The notes beneath the pieces were generated by a model. The model worked only from the letters and a program-made list of their open reading frames with translations, was not told the DNA's origin and ran no database searches. The position numbers and the translations under genes are program-made. Shown here one piece after another: positions 12,359 through 24,041 of a stretch of 64,000 nucleotides of DNA. Each line of letters opens with the position of its first letter. Position 1 is the first letter of the stretch. This stretch comes from Seison nebaliae (Eukaryota > Rotifera > Pararotatoria > Seisonacea > Seisonidae), in contig JALJEE010003211.1 of assembly GCA_023231475.1 (NCBI GenBank), forward strand, positions 1 to 64,000, read 5' to 3'.

Positions 12359-13585
12359 TTAAATTTTAATAAATTTCAGAATTTGAAAAGTGTTCGATTC
12401 GAATTCGACGATTTGTTTAGTTAACGTCGGTGAGAAGTAATTGAGATATTTATCGAGGGGAAATAATTCATTAATTTCTTCCTTCAACTTATTATAATCT
12501 CTTAATTGAGTTTTTAGTAAATTGGAATTCTTTCTCATCAGATCTCCTTCCTTCAATTGCTCGTTTGCTAATAGTTGATTAGTAGTCAATTGGATTCTCA
12601 TTAATTTCAATGAGATGATTAAAAGTAGAAAAAGGAAATTTATTTCATTCTCATTCTCCTTCATGGGAGTTGATGATGCAGATTGATTCATCCAATTCCA
12701 ATATCGTACATGATTTAGAAGTTTCTTGAATTGATAATATTTCTCTTTTTCATTCTTCTTAAAAATTTCATAATTCTTCTCGAGAATTTCCCTTTTATTC
12801 AACAACAATTTCCTTTCGATAATATCGATCGATTCTTCTAAGATATCCCAATTGAATTCATCTTTCTCATAATTCAGACTCGTTTCAGTGATAAGTAGAT
12901 TCCAATATTGTTGTAGGAAATAATAAGATTCATAAGAAATGTTTGAGAAGTTTTTAGAAGAAAATTTCTCGTTGAAAATTTTTTGGCCTATCTCAATCGA
13001 TTTCTTATGGAATTGGATTAACAATTTGTCATTTGATGAATGTTGAAATAAATATCGAGAATATTCAGAATAAATGATCATTTCTAATATGTGTCGATTG
13101 AGTGTACCATCCTCCTCTAATTTACTCCAAAATTGCACCATTTCTAATAAGAAATTGAACGAACTTTCTACCACGTCAAATTTGCCTCTTTTCTCAAAAA
13201 TCGATGAAAGTTTCAACGAGATTTCCGCTAGAGCCATTTGATACTCCAATAAATCAATCGATTGATCATTATATAATTTTGCTAATAAAATCGAACAATT
13301 TTGATATAATTTTTCAGCAGTTTCAAATTGATTATCGGAGAAATATTGATCTGCTTCCAACAGTTCAATATAAATTAATTCTCTTCTTCTTTTCTTATCT
13401 TCAACTAAATCCTTCTTGGCATTCCTCCAAATTAATTTGGAATTTCGATTCTCATTTTTGATTTGATGAAGAATTCCTTCCTTAACTAATTTCGTCAAAT
13501 CTTGTTTATTTAAACTTTCCTCATCAGTAATCTTCGTCAAATTCAATCCAAAAACTACAGGAATCAATCGGAATGATTTCATCAT
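12359..13585 (-). CDS. TTC19-like tetratricopeptide protein
   Basis: A single-exon ORF of 408 residues, mostly helical. ALAEISLKLSSIFEKRGKF corresponds to the AIIEISLKLASIY repeat of TTC19. SEYSRYLFQHSS and KKSIEIGQKIF match the later TPR with an ARYLLF core. TTC19 is an inner-membrane-facing factor for complex III turnover. A cleavable mitochondrial presequence is not obvious, although the N-terminus (MMKSFRLIPVVFGLNL) is basic and amphipathic enough to be one. Identification rests on a few remembered motifs, so other TPR proteins remain possible. Confidence 0.6.
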   Translation of the reverse strand: MMKSFRLIPVVFGLNLTKITDEESLNKQDLTKLVKEGILHQIKNENRNSKLIWRNAKKDLVEDKKRRRELIYIELLEADQYFSDNQFETAEKLYQNCSILLAKLYNDQSIDLLEYQMALAEISLKLSSIFEKRGKFDVVESSFNFLLEMVQFWSKLEEDGTLNRHILEMIIYSEYSRYLFQHSSNDKLLIQFHKKSIEIGQKIFNEKFSSKNFSNISYESYYFLQQYWNLLITETSLNYEKDEFNWDILEESIDIIERKLLLNKREILEKNYEIFKKNEKEKYYQFKKLLNHVRYWNWMNQSASSTPMKENENEINFLFLLLIISLKLMRIQLTTNQLLANEQLKEGDLMRKNSNLLKTQLRDYNKLKEEINELFPLDKYLNYFSPTLTKQIVEFESNTFQILKFIKI

Positions 13586-16500
13586 CTTTCTCTTTGGTCA
13601 TTGCTTAATATTTAAATAAAATATTCTCATTAATAATTAACGAAAATTAGTGAAGAAAAAAAGATGTTCAAATTTATTGTCAGTTAAACCAAACAGAATT
13701 TAGCATATCTCTGAATCTTTTGAACAGGAAATAACTATCTGTGAGTGTTTATTGATACAGCAGTTATTCGTAATGTTATAACTATTTGCTCAACCATTTT
13801 CTTTCAAATGTCTATGCCACTCAACATAAATTAGAATATGTCGAATGAGAGAGAGAATTCTTTTGATTCTGGTAGTTCACTGATTATTTTCGTTTATCTG
13901 ATTGATCATTGCGCAGACATTAACCCGGAAGTTAAAACGAAATCCGTAACAAATGATGTTATATAGTTCGTTGACGGTTCGTAAACGATCTTTCTGGGAG
14001 TTGACAAGTTTTATTTGATAAATATTGAAATTTTAAACAACAATTCAAATGCCGTTTTGGTGAATTTCCACATATTTTCGTGAATAATAACCGTTTTAAT
14101 TTGAGGAAAAAGCAAAGTGAGAGTATCATTATTGTGAATTGGGAAAAGTGATTGTGCAACCACTTTCCGATAATAATGAAAATTCAGATTTAGACTAATT
14201 ATTCAACAGAGTTTTCAACTTGATGTCAACACAATAGACAAGTTGTGATGAGTTGATTCAGGTGTTACTATCGTCGACTGAACTGAAAGATTGAAACTGT
14301 TCTTCACCAGTTGTGCATAATAGCTATAATGGCTATATAATGCATAATTTATGAACTTTAAAAATAATTATGTTTTCCTTCGACGGAAATCATTAGTTAT
14401 TTATTGCAATATATGTTCGATGTGAATGACCATAACGTCTAAATGAGTTTAAAGAATGACACTTGAAATATTGATGAACTAACAATATATATGAAATTTA
14501 AGAAAATTGATTTCCGTTAAAGAGAGTAAAGAAAAAAGTTTGGGGCGATAACTAACACTTTTATAATAGTGGTGCACTTTACGTGCAAATAAATTAGCTG
14601 AGAATAATATTCATATTTTAAGCGAATTGTTCGAATAGAATATTTTCGTTAAAGTTGCATGATACAGAAGAATAAGGGAGGATCAATAAAAAATGTCTTC
14701 TTCAAATGATTGATTCAATAAGAAGAAGTACTATAACTTTCCTTTCTTCTGCTTCATACTATTAACTTGGTTATTATAGAAAAGAACATTGGAGAAAGTT
14801 TTTATGATACTTATCAGTCTCTTCCGTCCAATATAGTTTAGAGAGGAGACTTAAGAGTCTTAACAATATTACCCATTATATGATTATGTGATAGAGTTTA
14901 TCTTATCATACTTTCCATAGGAAAAATTCATAATTAGAAGGAATATACATATAATTAAAATTACCTTATTCATATTAAATCGATAAATGACAACCATATC
15001 TACATAAATTATAACAACATGCATCAGTTTTCTTAGTTGCTATGTTGCCACATGTTCTTCGTTTCCTGTCAGCAAACTCTTACGTCAATCAATTATCCTT
15101 TTTTTTCCGTTCACTTCGAATCAGGGCATGTTTAGAGTTATATTCATTTAAAATTTTGACATCAACCATCCGATGGAAATAGAGTTCCTTTCTACTGACA
15201 ATGAAGTCTTCGAGTGGTATTCATCGTGAGATTTCTCTTATTCATTTTCGTATTAAGTTCATTTAAACGTACTTCAGTTTTAGAGAATGAATCATCGGAA
15301 AGAACATGGGAAAGGAAATCAATCCAATATGAAATGTTTTCAACAAAAGCAAAAATTCGTCCAGCAATCATAATCGTATTCATGAGATCGTTCCCCAGTA
15401 GATATTAGAGGTGGTTAATTCCATCGTCGACAAATAGATACTAATATTTTGATCTCATTAACTGTTTAATGGATTTTAAAATTGTTTAAACAATTATTTC
15501 CAATATAAATGTTGATCCTAATAGTTATTTGTAGGTTTAATTATTACTTCAGGTTAAGATGGTCACTTAATACAGAATATACCAATATTTTGAATTTAGC
15601 TAAAATTTTTCCAATTTCTCGTTACAAATATAATGAATTATTTTCATTTTTAAAGTCTAAAATATTTTTACGTAATATTCATTATGAATGATCTTAATTC
15701 CAAATGATGATACTTTCTTCATTTACTTTTTTTTCAACAATGAATGAATTTATCTCCGAAATTTGAAAGACAACCGGAATTAGACCGTTAAATGATGTTG
15801 TCTCCTGCATCTCGAATGATGATGATGATGATGATGAAGCAACGAAAATTATACATATATATATTTCGTTTTCTCTGCTATTTTTTGGATGAAATGGGAA
15901 ATATATGTATTCCTCTGGATTCCATTCTTATTTGAAATCCGTTTATTGACATACACTCAATTAAGCAAACAATTGAAAACGTCTGCAAAACCTTATGTTA
16001 TCGCAAATTAAGTTGTTGTTTTTATTGTTATTGTTTCTATGATGCCTGTTCAACGCTCAATTGACTTGTAGCTACTCTTAAATAAATAATGAATCGATGA
16101 AATTAATAATAATTTTTTTTCATGAAAACAATTGATAACTTCTAACGATCATTCTCTGTCGTCCTATGGAATTTCTATGATAGAAATGAGATTAAAAGAA
16201 TTTGATCTTGTCTACGAGAAACTTTGTAATGGAAAGTCCAAAGATTTCGTGTGGTGATGTAAACGTTCTTTTTTTTCACTTAATATTGAGAAATAGTTTC
16301 TTATCTTTTCTAGTCTTATCACTAGTCTTCGTCATTCATTTGATGTAATAAATTCCATTCACAGCGTGAACCGAATAATTTCGAAGTCTTTAACATTACT
16401 CCCTAATGAACGGTCACGATAATAAGAATATTGAGAGTAACAACATTTTTTATTTTTCTCCTCTTCACTCATGAATACCATCATCTCGTGTATCAATGAC

Positions 16501-19500
16501 GAAGTAATTCCATTGAAATGTAATTGACGTTCTCGTGATTTTTCTTCCTAAGATTTTCTGATGAATCGCTTATTTTCATAAGAGAATAACGATTAATATT
16601 GACAGGTGGAATGAATGTTCAAATTACTTCAGAATTTTCTTTGTTTTCATCTAATTTCCATTTGGAGTAAACTACCTACCTTTAGTTTCCCTCCCATACA
16701 AACTGGGAGAAGAAGGAAAAATTATATTGAAAAATATGAATTTAAAACTGATTGTTCATATTCATTCCGCTTGTTCACCTGCTCCCCAACGGTGATAAAG
16801 TAATAAATATTTCTCATATTCATTTACATGAAATTCATACCTAATTCTCTTGCTCATAAAATATCTATCTTTTCTTTTTTGGCTCTCTACTACCACGAAC
16901 TATCACCAGTGAAAATAGACAGATGTGACTTATAATTGTTTCATTAGATCATTCCTCCTTCTACATTCACTATACTATTCGAATTCATCAATCTACCAAA
17001 AATATAATACGATGACATTATTTTTATTTGATTAATAAATTTAATCGATTTTCCAATTTCTAAAAATAATTAGTTTCTTTATAACTACATGATAAGTCGA
17101 TGCGATAATTGGCACATTGTTGCCAATTATTCATTGTGAAAGAAAAAGATTTATTCAATCTTTTCTCTTACTATCATAAATCAATTGACTTCATTCGATG
17201 ATTTGTTTCGACGAAAATAAAAATCTTATTTTCCAATTATTTCAACTAAGAAAACAAGAGAAGAAGAAATGGTGATTAATCATTCCAAATTTTCTCAGTT
17301 ACATAATAAGGAAAGAGGAGAGGAGTTGTAACGAAATAATTTCCGTTTTAAACAATCGATTCTAATTATTTCACTGCATTTGTTAACGGAAGGAAGTGAA
17401 ATGGATTAATCAATCGAAATGTTACTGATAAGTTTCTCCTTATTCCATCTGTATGTATCATTTACTGTTTTTTTCTTTTCAAAATGATGGAAAATTCTTC
17501 AGTTCTCTAATTTTACATTTATTTTACTTTTGATACAAAATTAAATTTTATTCCGTCTCCCAATTTCGATTATCAAACAAATCAAATTTATTTTGTCAGT
17601 ATCCATCTTTTTTTAGATGTAATAAATGATTCATGAGATAATATTTGATAATTTTCTTACTGAAATATTTCACTTCATAATAACTGCATCAACAAATGAA
17701 GATGTGTTTGTCGTGAAAAAATGTATCTTACTTTTCGACTCGCCTCCAGAATAGAAGGAGAGAAGAAATATATGTAGAATAATAAATTTAATAAACTGCG
17801 AACGAGCGGAACCAATATGATCTCCGGTTGACACATGTCGACTAATGTGCTAGAGAAGAGAACAAAAGACCGAAAGGGTATGCGAGTTGTCGCATTCAAT
17901 TCCAATATTGTTTGTGAACAATGTAAGTCTTAATGTGCAAAAAAGAATGGTAAGAGTAGAAGTAATGATCTAACAAAACATAATAATATTTTTATTTTAT
18001 TCTTTCGAAAATACATAGGATATTTTACTTTTCATTTCGATATATCATATATTGTAGTTTGGAGCTCATAAGTCAGCAAGATTATGCTGTGTTATAATCT
18101 AATAATCAGTTCAATTTTATATTTTTATACTCCTCCCAAATACAATAGCTACATAGCGATTGAAAGAGAAGTGATTAATGTGCAGATAGATGGCATTTAC
18201 TGAGAATCGACACACATTTTGACATTTGTTCTTTTTATGAAAGAAGACATAAACACTTCCCACCATTCATTCATTATCATATCTTCTTCCTGTTTTTATT
18301 TTTATTTTTAGGTTCAGCTCGTTGCATACAGGTTTTCGTACACCCTCTTTCTTATTTTTGGAGAGAATAATTCAGTTACGATAGAAATAACCGAGCGTAA
18401 TGGGAAAAATATAGAAGAGAGCATAAAATAATCTATCTTAAAGTGAAATTTTAAACTAATATTAAACTCATTTTGGACTTTTAAGTTGAAATGGTTAGAA
18501 CAATAATGCAATCGTTTTTCTGATATTTAACTTTATTTCTTTGAGAAAATATTAGTATCCTTATCAGAACTTTTGTAAGAATCTGCAAATGTCATTACGT
18601 TATTCATTATATCAACATCGTCCCATTTTTCCATTTTCAATAAGAGGAGGTAGAAAATTCCAGGAATCGTAATTACAGGAAAATTCGTAAGTAATTAAAA
18701 CTGATGAGTGCTCATGTTAATAACTTTTATCGTCTTTGTAACCTTTCAAAATTGATCGATTCCATTCCACAATTTTCATGTAGACCATTTTGTCTACCTT
18801 ATCAGTTGATAGGTTATAATGCCTTAATATCATTATTTAATTTAGAAAAGTAAAAGATAAGTTGTTTTTATGAAAGTTGTTTTAACTTCATAAATTTATT
18901 CGATATCGAGACTAGGAGATATGAAAACTTCTGGAAATTCATTCATTGAACTATTTGGTTCATAGACTGGATTAACTTCGGAACGAAATGTAAAGAAATT
19001 GGGTTTTTATTTCGTCAAACAACTGATTTTAAGTGAATTCTATGTGTGCCTCTTCAAAAATATAAACTATGTAAACTTCCTTTCAAAAAAATTAGCTCTT
19101 CGGAATTCCTTCAGTTTTTAACTCTGTCATTCGCACCAATGTAACTTCAGTTTTATATTTGACGACGACAACGAGAAGAAATTGACGACGATTAATACGT
19201 ATCAGACATAGTTGGACAGGATTAGAGAGAATTGAGAAAGAATGATATGAAAATCAGGAGGAAGAAATGAAAATGAATAAGTGGATGATATCCATGATAT
19301 CTCAATTACTACGAAGGTATTGTAGTTGGAGGAACGTACAACCAGAAAATAGAATTGATTGCTCAATCGTAGAAATAACGTGTTGGGCATTTGATCGGAA
19401 TTTTTGCACAATTATTTCCATCATTCTAGTAGAGAATGAATTTAAATTATGATTAATATGTTATATTTTCTTAGCAACATATAAAACTTGTTAGAATGAT

Positions 19501-21207
19501 GGAGTCGAATGAGAGAACGTTGTATTTCTCATCATGAAAATTTCATCATGTTCAATTCGTTCTCATTTGTTTATGAAAGAGTTTACATCAATTTCAAAAC
19601 GAAGTGATCAAACCGAGTCTGGTCATTTGGTAGACGGGACTATTTGGTAGACCGACCATTGGTAGACGGACGTTTGGTAGACAGACCATTAGGTAGATCG
19701 ACCATTTGATAGACTCCGTATACAAAATGCAGTTAGGTAGTTATATTCGATATTTTCTAATTGGACATTAAAATTACTCCAAAATATTGGATCATTTAAA
19801 AGGATTATTATCATTAAAAATAAGATTAAAATTAAATTTTAATTTTAATTAATTATGTAATGGAATAATTTATATTTTATTTACAAAAGTAAAAGAGTGA
19901 AAATTAAAAAATTAAAACAAGAAAATGAATATAAGAAAGTTACAATATAAGGAAAAAAGATAATCGAAAAAAAATTTTTCCATAACATATTCTTAATTAA
20001 TAGGGAAGTTTATCGAATAATATGTCGTCCGTAATTTCCACATTCTCTCTTCTCTTCAATAAATCTTGTAATCTTATTAAATTTTAAGGAGTACTCCTTA
20101 AAAGTTTTCCTTAAAAACGTTTTTCTTTCTCAATGTGACTTAAAATATTTTAAAATAATTTGAACAACGAAATATTGTTTAGAAACAGCCTCAAATAAAG
20201 AAAGAGAAAATAAAATAAGTTATTTTAAAAAATAAGTTAAAATTAAATTTAAAATTTTAATGAAAATCATCCTTTTGAATTAACCAAAAATTTGGTATAA
20301 TATCAAATATATCTACTGCATTTTATATACGGAGTCTACCAAACGTCCGACTACCAAATGTCCGTCTACCAAATGGTTCGTCTGCCAAATGGCGTTTTCC
20401 CGATCAGACCAAAATGTTGAATTGGTGAAAGAGGATGATTAATATTAAAAAGAATATCTGACAGAAAAAGAACGATACTTCAACATTTATAGTTATTGAT
20501 CATAAAAGAAGTATCTGTTAGATGTTTATCAATTTATTTTTCGTTCACATGAAAACTTTTCATCAAATCTTACTTCGATTCCGACACATTTCTATGGAAG
20601 ACATATCTCTACATCTCTCCAATGCTCTGTGTTATTTCTTCTTTTCCGAATAATATTCCACTTCACCATCTTGATGTGTGTTGAAAACGCTCCTTAGTTA
20701 TAATTGAATGGTTCATCAGAATAATTATTTGTCGATTTGCATTTCTTTTTCATAATTCTCTGATTCAACGTCTATTTCTCATAGTTCACCTTTCTATAGT
20801 AATAACATCTGAACGTACTCCTCCTCCTCCAAGTATGAGAATGAAATATATATTGAATTTATGTTTTCTGTCAATATACGTCTTGTATACATAACTCATA
20901 ACCATCATAATATTCTGCATCTTCCCAATTTATTTCAGGTTCTCAACAGATATTTTAATAAACAAATTTTATTTTATTAATGTTAATCAGGTTAATTTGA
21001 TTATTAATATTGGTATTTGAGAGAATGAGGGTGTAAAGCGAGGGTTGAACCTCAAAATTAAGGATTTATGATGTTATGAAGGATTCCTAGTAATTTTTTT
21101 GAAAGTAATTTAAATTTCCGTACGAAATGAAAAATTCTAATGATATTTTAACAAATTATTAGACTGGAGTAGAATTTATTGATGATTAAATGAGTTTTCT
21201 GCTTTAA
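13586..21207. other. 7.6-kb gene-poor region
   Basis: Only scattered frames of 60-76 residues occur, and they overlap on opposite strands without family resemblance. The region holds a (GAT)n tract at 15816-15837 and the inverted-repeat element at 19618-20410. It probably contains regulatory sequence or the unplaced 5' exons of the gene at 21.2 kb. Nothing else was supportable. Confidence 0.5.
19618..20410. mobile_element. Non-autonomous element with inverted, tandemly iterated ends (MITE or foldback-like)
   Basis: The left end (19622-19732) has six copies of a ~15-bp unit around TTTGGTAGACGGAC. The last unit runs into AGACTCCGTATACAAAATGC. The right end (20313-20400) holds the same in inverse order: GCATTTTATATACGGAGTCT, then four inverted units. 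The ~580-bp interior is very AT-rich and has no credible ORF. No clear target-site duplication could be fixed, so the outer borders are approximate. The structure fits a cut-and-paste DNA transposon derivative with subterminal repeats; the family was not recognised. Confidence 0.7.
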
Positions 21208-22970
21208 ATGACAAAGAAATACAACGTATTACATCCGATGAATATGTTTGGAGTCAATCGTGAAAACTGGTTCCATCGGGACGGTTCCAGTTCACCTGAA
21301 AGAAAGTTTGTTCTGATTTGTTTTACTTTTTGGGAAACTTCCTTTTTTCTACTGGTCTTCTGTTTATCTTATGAGCTAATTATGAAATTTTTCCTTCATT
21401 CCTTTTCGATTGATTAACTACTAAAATTTTGTTTTTGTCTTTTATGAAAATGTCTTTGTTTTTTTCTGTTGTGAATAAGAGTCTGGTGTCTATTTATAAT
21501 TTGGTGATTGGTGAAAGAAAGGAATTAGTGGAATGTATAACTTTTTCCATGATAATGTTTTCAGGTTGAATTCGCCATCACATAGTCCTGAAAGTGCATC
21601 GAAAGGGTCGTTAAATTTAGACGAACACGGATCGAAAAGTGTACGAGCTATTCGGGGCAGGAAGCAAGTTTGTCATGTTTCCTGGAAAGTTCCGCAGATT
21701 CATCATTGTTACATCTAATTCATTTTGAAAGGAGGAAAAGAAAGAAATGGATTATGATCGAACCATCACCGATATGGATGAAATCATTGAGAATTGGGTG
21801 TTGGCCATTATGCAAACCATCAATTCTAAATTGGCCAAACAAGACATGAAGATTGATATCGATTGGAAGAAAGTAAAAATCGAGACGAATGAAATCGAAT
21901 ATAAAGAACATGATAAATTACTGGCACCCAAAACTCACATATTATTAAGGACGGAATTTAATAATAAAACGTCGGAGACTCAAGAATATTCGTTGAAAGC
22001 AGAAAGAACTACGAGACAAACATATACTTATTCATTTTTCAAAGGTCTATGTCGAGGAATTGAGACGAGTCTCATGATGAAATTACCAAGTGAAATTTTG
22101 GAAGTTGGTGGAGCATTGCGACGGGAACAATCGGTGGAAATGGGAAGAGAACAGATGAAAGAGGATGAAATCACTTGGGCTGTCGACTCTGTCGTTCGAG
22201 TACGATGTAGATCGACTATTGCGGCCGAGTTGGTAGTTAAAGAATACGAATATGCTCCAAAATTTGAGGTGCAATTGGATATCAGTGGGAAAGTTTTCAT
22301 CTCAATTTTCAATAGGAAACATCATGATGAACCGGTACATTTTGTGGAAGGTCGCATCTTCGACATATTCGATTGGGCACATAAACGACATCTTCTACCA
22401 CATCACTTTCGATTGAACCGACCAAAACGTCTGTTGGAAGTTGAGGTAACTGGACAAGCAACATTCCGATTTGGGGTCGATCAACATGTTACATTGAAAG
22501 AGGTTAATAACATTTAGAATTGTTTGAAAATCGATCGTCAATCGATGAGAAGTGAAGGAAGAAAGTTTATTACATTTCAAAAAGAAATAGAGAAGGAAAC
22601 TGTAAAAAAGGGTTATACGTAGAATGGCAAAGTTTAGGCAAGAAAAGAATGATTTGTTGAATGAAAGTTTTTTGACTGATGAAAAATAGAAAAATTGTAG
22701 ACGATGTAATTTTTTGATTTTTATCCTTTTCGATTGGTATGTAAAGGATTATCTTCGTTTGAAATCAGAAAGTTTTCATGGTACGATTAAAAATGATGTA
22801 AATTAATGTGAGGGTCCTTTTCGAAGAAATTACTCCTTCTATTGATGAGATTGTGATGTGATGCGGTAACTGATCAACATTGATTAAAATTTTTGTTTAT
22901 TTGTTTTCAGGTCTACCCCAAATATTCTAGTAGTAGGGAACCGATTAATGGAGGTCAGGGATCGTATTGA
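21208..22970 (+). CDS. Aerolysin/ETX-MTX2-fold protein (putative beta-pore-forming family)
   Basis: Four exons (21208-21305, 21565-21667, 21732-22502, 22911-22970) join in frame to 343 residues. Residues 1-67 and the last 20 are Ser-rich and disordered. The middle has the alternating Ser/Thr strands of the aerolysin-like fold: TSETQEYSLKAERTTRQTY near residue 147, a Ser/Glu-rich segment, then ITWAVDSVVRV and STIAAELVVKEYEY, which match the WSVDxxIxVPxxxxTxAELVI block of ETX/MTX2 proteins. No signal peptide was seen. Family members bind membranes and often form pores, and animal copies have immune or unknown roles. The reading frame is whole. The third exon start was chosen because it removes a 64-bp intron and keeps the frame. 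A further upstream start is possible. Confidence 0.6.
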
Positions 22971-23037
22971 TGAAGGCCATCCATGAAGAATTCTCTGATT
23001 TAACAATTTTGAGTCGTATACGATCTTTGAAGAACTT

Positions 23038-23784
23038 TTATAAAGAAAGAAAATATTTTTTATTAAATTTTTTTGTGGAAGAACAACGAACAGTTATTGA
23101 ACAACGCTTTGAATTAATGTCACATGGGAATTCTCCTTTCAATTCATAATTAAATGAATCGCCATTTTCCATCATTATAAAGAATTGAATATCACTACAA
23201 GAACGGGTTGAAAATTGAAGTGAAATGAATTGAGAGTGAGAGAATGGAAACTTTTCTTCAAAATGATGACGATAGAAATGTGCATTATTTGGAATATTTC
23301 TGAAACAGCAATTACGTGATACGCGTAAACCAAAGAGAATTAAGTCAATCATTAATTGTCGCTTATTGTCCGAGTAGACGGCTATGGGGGAAGGGGGAAA
23401 AAGAAAAGAAAATAATTAAAAGATTCTCTCCTTTCATTCAATAACAATAAATCTCATACCAGTTAAAGGAGATGCTTCTTCTTTCTCCTTCTCTTCATTA
23501 TTCGCATATCTCAAATGAGGAAGATGATGTTCGTCCAGTTTCTCACCAAACAGTTTAATCTTCAAATCGATATCTCTTCTCACTGCAAAATCAAATATCC
23601 GATGGAAATTTGTTTATAAGAAACTTTTCTTTTATTATTATTATTACTATTATTATTTACTTCTATTGATAAGTGTTTGTGCTGCCAATTCTCTTTTCAA
23701 ACGGTCACAATCACCTGTTGTTGTTCGGAGATTTGAATGAAATATTCTCTCAATATGATTAATTCTTGTACAGAATGATGACAT
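23038..23784 (-). CDS. Small unrecognised protein
   Basis: Exons 23661-23784, 23460-23582 and 23038-23381 join in frame to 196 residues, with 78-bp introns using GTAAAT and GTATGA donors. The first two exons look coding: FCTRINHIERIFHSNL, GDCDRLKRELAAQTLINRM, then RRDIDLKIKLFGEKLDEHH and an acidic stretch. The third exon is less convincing and may be interrupted by an intron I cannot place. The basic N-terminus could be a mitochondrial presequence. The gene converges with the aerolysin-fold gene, ending 67 bases from its stop. Confidence 0.4.
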
Positions 23785-23996
23785 TTTCACAATTCAAACA
23801 AAATTAATGAATTTTAAACACAAATTTCACTTTTCATTTTATCTCACCTTCCTACCTAATCGGTTCGTTTCCAAGACTTTGATTCCATTGGAAACGTATC
23901 GTCAATTCGAAAATGAATAATAATTATTCTGTTTTCATCCTTTATTTTACTCTACCATCTACTTATCATCAAAACAAGAAGAATAATAATTATATA

Positions 23997-24000
<4 letters not shown>

Positions 24001-24027
<27 letters not shown>

Positions 24028-24028
24028 G
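24001..24028. repeat. (ATT)n microsatellite
   Basis: A run of ATT units sits immediately 3' of the SPO11 stop codon, in the spacer between that gene and the upstream small gene. Confidence 0.9.
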
Positions 24029-24041
24029 AAGAAATCGAAAG

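Noticed and set aside
13959-19452. Several 60-76-residue frames on both strands
   Set aside because: They overlap each other on opposite strands, lack family resemblance and splice partners, and have the composition of AT-rich non-coding DNA. Some start only at TTG, CTG or GTG.
21533-21718. Separate 61-residue gene before the aerolysin-fold ORF
   Set aside because: Its first part is exon 2 of that gene, and its last residues and stop lie in a 64-bp intron with GTTTGT and AAG ends.
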